A stretch of DNA of 64,000 bases from Serinus canaria (lineage: Eukaryota; Chordata; Aves; Passeriformes; Fringillidae). Of the stretch, positions 1 to 17,842 are shown one piece after another. Within the stretch, counting starts at the first letter, position 1. Each line of letters starts with the position of its first letter. The stretch spans positions 21,427,649 to 21,491,648 of the forward strand of contig NC_066315.1 in the NCBI RefSeq assembly GCF_022539315.1, given 5' to 3'. The notes under the pieces are model-generated. The model was not told where the DNA came from, ran no database searches, and saw only the letters and a list, made by a program, of their open reading frames with translations. The position numbers were made by a program, and so were the translations under genes.

Positions 1-3000
1 CACATTCTCCCCCCCAAAGGTTTGAGCTTAGTATAATCAGATCCAGAACACGTGGTTCTAGACCAGATTCAGTGGTGATGTGGAGATTAGTTTGCAAAGG
101 TGAAAATCACAGAAGTTCAAGGTTAAGCTATTTCTGTAGTTTGAAAATTCCTTGACTATTTGATTTTGACTTCCTTTTTAATCTCAACTGGAAAGCTTAA
201 ATTATTCTTAAAGAATAAATACACTAAGAATACAGGTTCTTGACTAACTGCTCTCAGAGATTGTCATATTTTGTATGTTGCCATAGAAATGGCAGCTACC
301 AAACCCAGCTTTTTACCATGTGCAGTGTCGACATAATAGGTGCAGATACCATTTCAGAGTATCAGACAGACCTCAGCATTGAAAGGAAAAGAAGCTCTTC
401 CTCTGATGCTTCACAGTGTAGCTCACTGAGGTATGTTCTCACTCTCATGATTCCTCTGGAGAGAATCATAGGAGACAGCTGTGATTATTTATTAGCGTTC
501 ATTTTATTAGTGTGGCTTACATGTATGTAAGGGCATTAATGGATTGTTTAATGCTCTGCCCACCTTGTACACCATTGGAGCTGCATTTATAGCAAAGCAG
601 ATGAGGTGTGGCATGAAGGTGATGCTTCAGGGAACATTGAAGGAATCACACTGGTGCCAAAGTATAGTGATCTTTGTGCAAATAATCTACTAATATGTAG
701 TGAAGGAAATAAAACTGGAAACAGATCCCTGGCTTCTGTGAACAGGTTTTAATAATGCAGTGTCATGTAGACAGCCCTATAGCTCCACCTATAGAAGCCA
801 TGGCAGGAGAAGGTGGGAAGAGGCAGGCATCAAAACTTCAGAAATGGAGAAAACACCTTTGTGCTTATGCAACTGCCTCAGTTGAAGAAAACCTGGAGTT
901 TGGTGGGAATCCAGGCAGGAGTGGGTAGTGCTGGGATGGGGCTGGATAGGCTGCGGGCCTGGGAACCCCTCCCTCTGCAGCCTTGCAATGTTAGATCAAA
1001 TCCCAGTGTGCCTCTGCTTCCACTTCCAGTTTGAAAACTAGAAACTGGATGTGAGGCTGAAGGAAGGAAAGGGCATGCAGTGTTTTGTGCACGTGCATTT
1101 ATTTATTACATGTTCTAATAATTTCGTCAGTAACTGGCTGAATATGATTAATAACATGGTAAAGCAAATTCTAAAGGCAGTATCTTTCATGTATACCAGT
1201 ATCTAGGGATGGTGGTCCAACAGGTATAACTAAGCTTTTCCTTTTCAAATACAATTATTAACCAGTAATTATGCATGGAAGTCATTTTCTTCAATAAGTC
1301 ATTTCTGTTCTGGCATTCTGGAAGGAAACACTCTGAGGGGGCCAAAGCAATGTGAGCTGTTCTGTGTACAATGTGCCCTGCCTTCTGCCCAGATATAATT
1401 AAGATTATTAAATAATGAAAACTGGTGTGTTATTTTGTTAAACACTTGACAGGTGATTTGAGGGGAAAAATGAGAAGAGATGGAAAAACCCACAGAGCTT
1501 CTCAGGCGCAAACAATAAATTAAAGTAGTTGATTTCTTTGCCAGAATCTTCAAGGTAGACTGGTAAAAGCATTTCCCTTTTAGTTAACAAAATAATGGTG
1601 GTGCTGCTAAAACAGGAGCCGGATTTAGCCCTGGAAGGGTTGTGTAACAAATTCTGTAAGAGTGGAAGAATAATGAGAGTATTGGGCTCTCAGAGCAGGG
1701 ACATTTATTTTTTGCTGTTGCCTAGCAACCCTGAAAACAAAATTGTAATATTAACTTAAATACTATGAATTTTTAAACCCCTGTGTATTGGGGGGAAGGT
1801 GAGGAGGAGAGTAAGCTCCAACAGTATTCAGGAAGGAATTTTCAACTTCCATTTCAGGCTTTTAGCTTTTTATAAAATGAACAAAAGTAAAACGAAAAAT
1901 CCCATCCCTCTCAAGTAAAACTTCCTCTCCTGATGCAGATTAGAGGTGATTTTCAGTTGGAAGAAGAAATCTGATAAGCAGCTTTCAACTGTTAGAATGA
2001 AAAGCTACAATTAATGTATGTCATAACATGTTTTAGGAAGTTCTTTTCACAGACTTGCCCTTGATTAACTCTTCATAATAACACTGCCATTTGCAGTGTC
2101 TAAATCAATTACTTCTAGAAGCACTTTTAGTGTGTTTTGAATATCCTTTGCTGTCCTACACTGTCTGATAACAACCTGCCTCATTCCTTTTGACACATAG
2201 ACACACGCTCTGTTTAACCATGAATCTCTGCCTAAGCAGGGCAATCTTATGAGACATCGTAGACAGCACAAGAGATCCATGCTGAAAGAAAACCACTTCT
2301 CATTAAGGAATATTTATTTCAAACATCTATGCAATAGCAGTACAGGTAAAACTACCTTTCTTTTCTTTCCAAAGTGCTTTTTTCCAGGGAAGATCATCTT
2401 GTGACTAAAAATAAATTCTTATTATATGGGATTATGTTTCATTTGCTTTTTTACTAATCAAATCCTCTCATTTGTCAAACCTCTTGGATGGAAACAATTC
2501 ATGTTGTACATCACACAGTTTTAGTTCCCTGCTTGAGTGGGATTGAATGATCCTATTGCCAGTTAAAAGAAACAAAATGAAAAGCAAACAGTATTTGATC
2601 AATGGAAGAATTTTCTAGTGAAAGCTCACATGTATAAGTAATTTATGGAAATAAACCAGCATAGCTACCATATACTTAAACACAAGCAATATTTAGGCTT
2701 TATGACTGTCCTTGGGGGAGGCTGCTGGCTTCAGCACACCCATCTGACAGTCATTTAGTAGAACCATTTTGGTCAGTGATAGAAAGAATGCACAATCAAA
2801 GTCAGCACAAGTCCCTGCAGTAGTGATCTGCAAGGCTCTGAGATATCAGCTTGGGAAGTCAAACCTGAAGCAAGCAGCATTATACATCCTCCCAGAGAGC
2901 CAAGCTCTGTGCTGGGGTGCCAGTGAGAGAACTCTCCTCACAGCCAGATCACAGGAGGGGAGGTTGTTCTCCTTCTCCTTGGCTGTAGCAAGTGTCCCAT

Positions 3001-6000
3001 GCATCTCTCCCTGGAGCAGATGGTGCTGTGGGGCACTCCTGCCTCATCAAAGCCAGTGGGAAGTTGGCCATTTGCTTGAGCTGGAGCAGCAGGGGATTGT
3101 CAGCATGCACAGTCACACGTGGAAGCCAGAGGGGGACGTACAATTCCCTGGATTTCACTCCAGATCAATTTAAAATAATAAAGCCAAGCTTTAAAATATG
3201 GAAGCAGTGTCTTACTCAGAGGCATCATGTATCCATTCCTGCTGCCTGGTTCCAGCAAGCTGTTACATGGAATAGTTGCTGTCTTTGAAGACAACAGGTC
3301 ATCTCTTTTTTGGGCAAAGCAGCCATACCTGCAGTGACCTGGCTGTGCAGGGGGATAGTCCAGAATAGCTACTCTTCAGTGGTTTCTCTGCAATTGCTGC
3401 CCACCTGGGCACTCTGCTTGCTGAACGTGCCATTTTTCAGTCTGATTCAGAAGTAAACCAAATTAAATTACAAAAAGGTGTTGTTTAATGCTGAATGTGT
3501 CTGGAAGTGTGCAAACCATTTTTTGTTAGATTTGTTCATAATGTGCAAACCATTTTTTTTAAATTTGTTCAGTGGAGGCCCTGTCTGGCCTCCATTGGCA
3601 AGTCCTAAAAGCTGCCTGAGATAAATGAGTGTGTTCATCACAATCAAAGTTACTGCAAAGTATTAAGATGCTTCTCTCTAGCAGAATTTATCTCTCCTGC
3701 TCTGCTGAAATCTTGAACTTCTCTGATATTTTTGCAGTCTGATGGACATCAGCTTTCTTTATCTGATAATTTTTTTGTGTATCTTCAAAGTACTCTGATT
3801 TTTATATTCTTTGCTGTGTTCTCTTACCTTGCTTTTGAGTTCCATATGTGAAAGAGTGATAGGTAGATGCTTCTAAAGCTTTTTAAGAAAGAATGAAGAA
3901 TAATTTTGTTGAATTACATCATTTATTCCAAAACGTCAGGAACAGGCAGTATAATTTTGGTGAGAAAAGCATTAAGTGTCTAGGTTCTCCCCCTGCTGTT
4001 AGTTTGAGCCAGAAGACAGCTCCCCTGACTTGAATCTTGGATCAGCATGTTGGCTCCACTGAGCAGTAAGAGAGGAAAAAGAGGAAGAGAAATGTAAAAA
4101 TGATCTATAAGCAAGAATGTCTCTATATATAGAAGTTTTCCATGAAGCACCAGCAAGTCTTCAGGAATTAATGGTGAATTGGCCCAAATCATGCAGTGCT
4201 TACAAACTGTACTGAGCTTGCTGTTTCTGCTCCAAGGAGGCATGGACAAGTTTTCTTTGGAACAGCAAAGTCTTGAACAAAAGTGATCACTTCCATTACA
4301 TCCAGCTCTTTTTACTGGTTTTTTGGTTTTTTTTTTTTTTTTTTTAGTAATCCTGTATTGCTTGTTACTTAACAATTATTACAAATCAAGTATAAATATT
4401 AAAAAGAAGTGAAGCTCATTGATTTTGCTGACTTGGGTGGCTGGAAGAAATAGATCTTACAGGATATTTGAAAAATAACAAATTAAATTGTTAGGACACA
4501 GCATACAGGGAGGTAAGACCTCTCTTCCCTTTTAAATCCTCCTGCTTAGTTTTGCAGTTGCAATCCTGAAAACACAGAAAGAATGAATGCTGCTTGCTCT
4601 TCTTCCATTTGCAGACTACCTCACAGGAAATGATAGAAAAATGGACAAAGATCTTTACTGACTGCCCCAGTGTCCTTTGCTTACAGCAGCAAGTGTGTGA
4701 GGACATAGAGGGTAATTAGCTTCATTTTTAGAACAGGAAAACATCTTGTTTTTCACTCCAAGGAGGAATCTGAGGCAGGATAGGGAATTCGTCCCCAAGG
4801 CTGCACAGCAATGAACTCTTGGTCACGTAAGGCAGTGTGAAAGGGTGGGAGCACAGCAAGTCACAACCAGGCAATTGGGTTTTGCTCAATAGAACATTAG
4901 TCCAACATTAGTCATTATAGCAAGGCATTGCATGTGAGGAGCTGCAAGAACACTGCTTGTTTAATGATACTTAAAAAGCAACCAGGAAATTAGAACCTTT
5001 AAAGGATGAAACATGAGAGACCTGGAAATGCTGATGGATTTGCAGAATACTGGAGGTATGTCAGTTCCCTCCAGTAACACCAGGATGGCTTTCAGCTATT
5101 TGATCACAAAAGAAACAATACAGGACTTTGTGTTTTCAGCTGTTTCCACTCAAACCTGTTTTGTTGCTGCTGTTGTGAAGGATGGAGTTCTTTGCTTTCT
5201 TCATCCCATGATGTGGGAAGATGCTCTGTTTTATTAGTGGACTACTGGTAAGAAGAGATGGTGAAACTTTATGAGGCAAATTTAGCCCCGAAGTGTTGGA
5301 CAATGAAAGTATTAAAAAAGGGCTGACAATGAGATTGTGTATTCATGGTTCACGGGAACCCACATTTGGTGTTGTCCTGATGAAGGAACTTGGGGCAATG
5401 CCATTTAAAAGTTACTATTTTCTGTCATAATACACCAATTTGTAGGGTATGGTCAGCAAAAGTTGTATTTCTTTTGTTTAAAGATGACCAATATTGGATA
5501 TATCTTTTATGCATTTGAAATAATCTTAGCTATCCATAACAGAGAGATGGAATTACATTTTTCCTTTATTTATGCAGACCGGCACATTGCCTGGAGTATG
5601 TCCAGTGGTTACCAAGAATGGGCAAACTAACTGGGCAGCAGGCAAGTGAGAAACCTGTCTGAGGCTTGTGCAGTAGACTCTGCTTCCATCACAAGTAAAG
5701 ATGGTAGCAAAGACTCTTTTTTTCTTCCATCACAAATAAGGGATTCCTGTTGTTGCTAAAACAGGAGCAACCTGAGCTGCTGCTCGTTTGGCAGGACAGC
5801 AGCAGAGCTCTGCTCTGCTCACAGTGCTGAGCCTTGATAAGCCTGCAGCCTCTCGTAGGTCCTGATGGCTGCATTATGCAGAGTTTTACTGAGCAAAGGC
5901 TTTTCGGGAGGCAGCGGGAGGACCTTGTCCTGCAGCTCCGTGTGGGTAAGGCACGCTGGACACAAGTTCCCCCTAGTGAGGGGATCGGGAACAGCTTCTG

Positions 6001-8377
6001 CTTCAGGAGACAGCTGCAGAAATAGACATGGGAGGCACTGAACTTGGCTTGAGTTACATATGCCTGAGCTCTGCTTGGGTGTGAATTTAAAGGGCTTGGA
6101 GATTATAAGAAAAATATGGGAAACAATGTATTCATCACCTAGGTCCTTCCTTTTATTTTTAATCAGCGCTTTATATCTCTGTTGAAGTTTCATTCACATT
6201 GTTGCGTATTTCAATAGCTGGTGCATATTGTCATCATCCAGATCTTGCAGAAAAAGAAAAATGACAAGGTTCAGTGTTACAGGTTTTTTTAACCAAATGG
6301 CATTTTAGAGACAAGATAAAAGCAGTTTTTGACCTTAAGGGCTATTTTTCACCTTCAGGGCTATTAGTATAACATCTTCCCTGAAATTGCATGGATTGAG
6401 AATTTGAAGGGCTAGTGGCCATGGTAGTGGAGAAAAATAAATCTACTTTTCCTAGATTTTCCAGAAACTCCACAGAACTGTGGACAATTCCATTCTATTT
6501 TTCCTGAAAACGTTTCCCTAAGAGAGGTTAATGAATGACTACGTAAAGATGTTCTGCAACAGCAGTTATAAATGCCATGTATGCAAATCTGTGTACACAG
6601 ATTTTATTCTTTTTAGTACTGTAAATCGAAAATACTTGTCCTGTGTGACTTTCTTTATGAAATAACAGTTTATTGCTACCCTCTACAGACTGGAAGTGAT
6701 ACTTGGAAAACTGATAATTACATCAGTAATTCCTTTAACCTGAGCAAATTCAGTTTGGTTGCAAATACAGTTGGCATCTGGCAGTAGTAGTCATCTAGAT
6801 CTAGAAATCCTCTCAATTGTCTATTCTTCTAAACCTTTCATTGTATTCAGGTGGATTTATTATTAGCCTAAGACAGTAGTCTAACATAGGAAAAATCAGT
6901 ATTGAGGAAATAAATACTCAAAAAAGCCATTCTTATGAGTAGAGGGTTTGCACAGGTGGTTAATCTAAGGAACACAGAAGAAATCATCAGGATCTTTAAT
7001 GTATTATAATAACAACAAACCTGGCTGCAGCACCTCTTCTGTGTGTTCTGTGCTTGCTGCTGAATGTTCAGATGACTGTCATCCAAAATGCTGTTGCTTA
7101 ATCCTAAGTGACATCTAATGAAAAACACGATTTTGGGAATTACAAGAAGGAGACTAATTTAAAGGAAGGGGAATCACAAGTACATGATGCAGCTTTCCTT
7201 TCAAGTGAGCATTTGAAGCTAGGTAAGGGAAAATATAGCATTCTTCCCCCTTCAGTACAGAAATAGAGAATTGCACTACAGAAGTGCAGAGGGCTTTATC
7301 TCTTCTGTGTACACAGATCAGCATCCTGGTAGTGGCCATCAAAATATGTGAGACCTTGAGGAGGCCAAGCCCTCTATTATGGCACCCACTGGAGGTGCCA
7401 AGCCAGGACTGCAGGTTTGGGAAACTGCCTGGCACCAGGGGTGGCCTGTCAGTGATTTGCTCTTCATGTCTAGGCCAGCAGTTTCGTTCAAAGAGGATGA
7501 ATACAGGAGCAGTCTAAAAGCCCTTCTGGGTATTTATTACATCAGAAACTAAGGTGACAGCCCCAGAATCAGGGATTCTAATGAATTACAAAAAGGTATT
7601 CAGCTGGTTCAGTTGTAAAGATCTTCATAACCCAACTCCTGGAATAAAAGTAATCTTCATGAAGTAGATAAACTCTCGACTAGTGCAGGTTGTCAACCTG
7701 GACTTAAACACATCACTTTAAAATTTTTAATCTTACTTATTTTGAAATTATCATTTTGTAATTCTAAAAAAAAAAAAGTATTTTGCTTCCTTTAAGAAAC
7801 ATGTTTTAAAAATCTCATCGTCTGTTACCAAACAGTATTCCTGGGGCTATTATACAGATACTGAATGATTACCAGAGTTAATCACAGCAATGGTCCAATG
7901 TAATTCTGGTCATTGGCAGTAACTAAGCTTGTTTTCTGTATAGGAAAGCTATTTTGAGGAAACATTTTCCTCTGTCTTGCAGAAGTTGACAGCCAGGGCT
8001 GGCAGAAAGGTGGTGTGTAGAGCTCAGATGTGGTCAGAGAGATGTGATGTCTCTTGAACTACACTTTTTATGTGGGCTGTCTGCATATAATCAGCTTCAA
8101 GAATATCTATCTTCAAAACAGGGGAACCCAACATGACAATAAATGTTTTCTTTTAACAGAAGATTTACTAGTTTTATTTAATCTTAAAGGTTTTGGGTTT
8201 AGGTTGCTTTTTTGCTTCTGAGAAAGCCATGGGTGCTCTCAAATGCCTCCCACTTCACAGCAGCACACACAGTCCCTAGCACACATGGATAGGTTTTGTT
8301 ACTGCTTGATTTTCCTCTTGTTTGCAGAGGAATGTGTGAATATCTGTAACATCTTGCTTCAATTTCTACATTTACAG
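1..8377 (+). other. FAM171A1: Intron of FAM171A1 upstream of the third-last exon
   Basis: About 8.4 kb without an exon I can support. I looked for the extracellular-domain exons that precede the segment starting at 8378 and found no matching coding segment with proper splice sites, so they should lie upstream of the window. The stretch is AT-rich with short homopolymers (for example a T run at 4328-4344) and a small imperfect tandem duplication at 3509-3570. The short open frames here have no recognisable protein similarity and are consistent with chance. Confidence 0.7.
3509..3570 (+). repeat. Imperfect 34-bp tandem duplication
   Basis: GTGCAAACCATTTTTT followed by a T/A-rich stretch and TTTGTTCA occurs twice in a row (from 3509 and from 3543). 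The copies differ in the length of the T run, consistent with replication slippage. Confidence 0.85.
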
Positions 8378-13466
<5,089 letters not shown>

Positions 13467-16260
13467 GCTATTGTGAAAATCCACCCTTCAGTGGAGTATA
13501 AAATTGCCAAATATCCTTTCTGTGGAAGTGCTTGATATTTTTTTCTTTTTTTCTTCTTTTTTTTTTTTTTTTATATTGTGGAGAGAAAAAAGAAAAACAA
13601 ACTGTGGTGAGCAACATTTGAAAGAACTTAAATGCATTACTGTGTAAATGTTAGAAAAGAATTAAAATCATTCCTCTGATTTAACAGCTGCCTCCAGTGA
13701 GATAGCTGAACAAAGAGTGTGATTGTTATTCCATATACTTGATATTGGTCATCCAGGATGTTGAAAATACTGACAAATTGTTTTGGTTGGTTTATGACCT
13801 CAATCTCCTTATGAATGGGAGCTGGTAAAGCTTTTGTTTTGTAGGCCAATTTTATGTTGATAATGCTACTGAAAGTATCTTAAAAACAGGAGTTTGACAC
13901 ATGGTGTCCAAAATTGTGCATTATCTCAATGAAAGGCTATGCATTGCTGCTTTTAGTAATATTTTGCTTATACTATGCTTTTCTTAAATTTACAAGTTGG
14001 TTGTAAACATATTATGTCCTTTATTATAAACTACTCAGCAATTTATTTTAATGTACAACTGCAGGAAACTTGAGTAGCATCCCTTAGCATTGAAGCCTTT
14101 TTATGAAACCAAACTGAATTTTGTGTCAACTAAGATTCCTCCAATTCTGGTACCATTTTCTCAAAGTGCCTTTTTTACAGTAACAATGAACAGTCCCTTC
14201 TTTTGCTAAGTCCTTTTAATTGACCCCATTTGAGATTTTATAAATTTCTGAACTTCTACCTTTTATTTTAAGCTGCATGCCAAGAGTCCCATTTTGTGCT
14301 GAGCATTTCTCATTTCAATACAGTGTATTCTGTACCTATCATGTATATTGTGGATTCTGTTTAGCCAGGATAGACTTAGAAGACATTTTAAAGGGCCCAG
14401 AGTAGCCAAGAAGATAGTTTCAGTGACTGTATATATTGTTAGTTTCCTCTGGAATCCCATGAGCTCATCATGCTCATATAAAATGGACTATTGACCGAGC
14501 AAGTGGACTGAATGTGTCTAGAAAAATTTGGGGAAAAAACAGATGTACTATCCAAAAGTGCCAGAATTACTCTTCTGTGCTTTTTCCATACAGAGCTGCT
14601 TGGTTATCCAAAAATTATAATTGAAAATAAACTGCAAAAAGTATCTTTGTGGATTTTTTCCTCTGTTAGTGATTATCACATTATTTTACAGTATTTAAAA
14701 AGAAAAATACTTTCGTTTCATTTTTCCTGTGCATATTTAATGCTCGTGTGACTTACTTTCTTTTGCAGTTCTCATGAGCTTAAGTCAATACTGAAATTTA
14801 GACCCCTTTTCAGAAAAGGATCCTCTGTATCTTGATAAATACACAATGATTTGCTTAAGAATCACTGAAGACATTGGAAATGAAATCCTGGTATCACCAA
14901 AATTTCCTGTGGAGTCACACTTCCCATGGGCCAGTTTTCTTTCTTACATTTCTGTGGGTACTTACACTTACTGCACTCTCCTCACTTTTTCATGAATTGG
15001 GTTTAAAGAAGAGGAAGTATGTGACTTCCACTTTTGTGGAATCCTTCATATACATTCAGTTTATCATGTTTCATTCAGTTATTTTTATGCAGATTAGCAG
15101 CAGTCATGCTTACTAAAGTCAATACATAATCTCCAAGGTTCCTATATAGTTCCTATTTAATTTGTAATAATAAGCCCCAAGTCACATTCGTTGCTTTATT
15201 TTCAGTAAATTTCAGCATTTTCATAGAAAGTGAGTCTTGTAATTTCCACATTACTGTATGTCTTACCTGGGAACCTGATCTCTAGCCAGGAGTTGAATCC
15301 TGATTCCCTAGTTCCCAGGTCAATGCTCCTTTCTATCCACAAAGCCAGATCATCTTTTGCTTTGGTTCATGTTTGAAAGTGGTATATGTTGTAAAAGGAA
15401 TCTAAAATATTGTGGAGTGCATTGAATACTGAAATCACCATATTAGCACTAAATTACATTTTACTCATTGTGTATGTGGCTGGTCCTTTCCTGTTCTGTT
15501 TAGGAATTTTGTACTGACCACCTGTAAACTGGTTTTGGGCTCTGGGTTACTTATTGTCAGTTTTTGCAAGGTCACTGAACAGAAAAATACAACTCTAAGG
15601 GCATAGTATTTATCAGATGTCAGTAAGTGCTGGTAACACAGTGTCACTTATTAATCAGAATGCTGCATTAGTAAACATTCTGAATAAAATTTCTGCATAC
15701 TAGAATCATTGTGCTATTTAATTTTCAGTTTTCTGTTGTCTTAAATCTGTCATTTTTAATTACATTCTTTTTTTCACATTCCTTTGCAAAGTTTCCATCA
15801 TTGCTATCTTGTAAAGTGAGATTGTTGCTATTAAATTGCTGTGGTTTGTTTCTTTAATTGTGTTGGTTTTATGTTCATTTGATGATTTGTGGTTCTAATA
15901 CAGCAAATATACTTGAACAAACACAATGTGGATATGTTTCAAATCTCCTTTAAAACAGCATTTTTTAATTGGTGTGATAGTTTAATTTTGCAAAATACAT
16001 AGTTTATGAAATGTATTTCTCTATATCCACACTGGGCCATATGCTAAATGAGGCTGGAACAGAGTTAATGCAGTTCAGGTAACAGGTTAAGATTTAAGAT
16101 TAGAGTATGTTATGCCTAATCTAAAAGTTCAGTGATAAATTCCATGTTTTAATTTTCAAAAACTTACTGATGCAGATGTATCAGTAAAATACAAAGAAAT
16201 GTCTTGCTTGCATATTGCACTTGCACAGTGAAGCAAGTACTAATAAAGCTTATAAAACAC
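13467..16260 (+). other. FAM171A1: FAM171A1 3'UTR and candidate poly(A) sites
   Basis: The AT-rich sequence after the stop starts with a T-rich block (about 13540-13573). AATAAA hexamers on the + strand lie at 14626-14631, 15683-15688 and 16242-16247. The second is followed within about 40 bp by T/GT-rich sequence and is the best-looking end. Which sites are used cannot be decided from sequence alone. No other gene is seen here. Confidence 0.6.
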
Positions 16261-17794
16261 AGAGAACAAAGTACAACATGAATAGGTCTTGGCATCAGCA
16301 GCCCCAAGTGCATGTAGAAGATAACCTAGAAAAGCAAGTGTTTTCTTATTTTATGATGGCAGACATTAGTAGAGAAAATGCAAGTTTGTAATGACAAAAC
16401 TTACAAAAATAATGAAAATATGTTTGTCTTAAACAAAATACTAGAAACAAATCTTCAAAGTTCAGGTTCATTTATATCACAGACTTTCTGAAATGTTAGC
16501 ACTGCTGGGAGTTAATATGCTCATTAAAAGTGCATTCATTTCATGGTTGTCCCTCAGCTCCCACTTTCTTCCTGCTCAAATACTTTCTTCTCAAAGCTTC
16601 TTAAACTGTCTGTAAAGCACCTTGACTTACTGTGATAATGACCTCTTACTACTCGATTAAGTGCTTTGTCAGGGTACCAGCATGCTAAACCCTCTGCAAA
16701 TACAGGGACAAAAAATGGTTACTGCCTCAGTGCATTTGCAATCTAACATATTAGACAAATTATACAAACTTGTGGTTCTGATCTGAGATGAACAGATTAC
16801 AAAGAAAGCCCCGCATTTGGAAATGGCTCATAATGCTTTTCTTTGTTACAGGGAGGACTAAGTAGCTTTAGTAGAGTGAATTAAGCACTCTTGAAATACC
16901 TTGGCAATATTTTCATTTTCTGCCCTTCATTCTATTAATGAATGCTCTCAGGAACCAATTTTATCTCACTATTCTGAACCAGTGTGTTTGAAATAGGTAA
17001 AAAACCAAATGTCCTATGTAGCCTTTAGCCTACAGAACAGTACAGGTATAAATAAGCAAGTGTTGGATGAGATATTTACGCTTAGTCTCGGAAGGTCTGT
17101 AGTGAAGCAAAAAGGCTTTTTTTTTTCTTAACAAGAATTCATCTGGGAATTAAACTTTATTATAACACAGTAATCAACTATCAATATTCTGTAACTTGGA
17201 GCATGGTAGGGTCCATGCAGTCTATCCTTGGACTTGGTCAAAGAAGAAGAGCGTCTGTTTACTTTTCTAAAATACATGTGCAACAAATAGGGTTTTTCTG
17301 AATCAGTGCTGCCGTTTGGTCTCTCCAGCATTTGAAATTCAAGTTGTGGCATCTGCCACCTGGTGGTGAACTGCTTCTCCAGACGTGCTGTGTGTGAAGC
17401 AGTTTGTCATTTCAATACAAGCACAGTTAACAACCTCAGTAACACCAGTAGGCAGCTGGCACAGGTTCATCAGTAGTTTCCTGGGCCTGCTGTCAGTGCA
17501 AGTGCAGAGATCCCTGTCAGCTGAGAGACCTTGCCCACCTCCTTTGCTAGGGGAGTATCCAGCTTATGACATCTCCATTCAAATCAAAATGCATCATCAC
17601 TGATGGCTCTGTATTCTGCCTTGTAAATAGCACCTTGGGTTTAGAACAAAATAAAATTAAAATAAATTTAACTACTGTTTCCAAAGCTGAGGAAAATAGG
17701 AGCAACTCAGAAAAACTGGCAGTTTCAACACTAATGCTTCATAATGCTAACCTTACTATTGTTATGTGTGTTTGTGTGTGTGTGTGTGTGTATA

Positions 17795-17842
<48 letters not shown>

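Noticed and set aside
240..530. Open frame with a GTATGT donor-like site at about 430
   Set aside because: Its peptide does not fit the FAM171A1 extracellular domain, and no convincing acceptor and phase match to the exon at 8378 was found.
5581..5660. Possible FAM171A1 exon after a TTTATGCAG acceptor-like site
   Set aside because: Translation (IAWSMSSGYQEWAN then stop) does not match the expected AWRFDQK-like segment and is interrupted.
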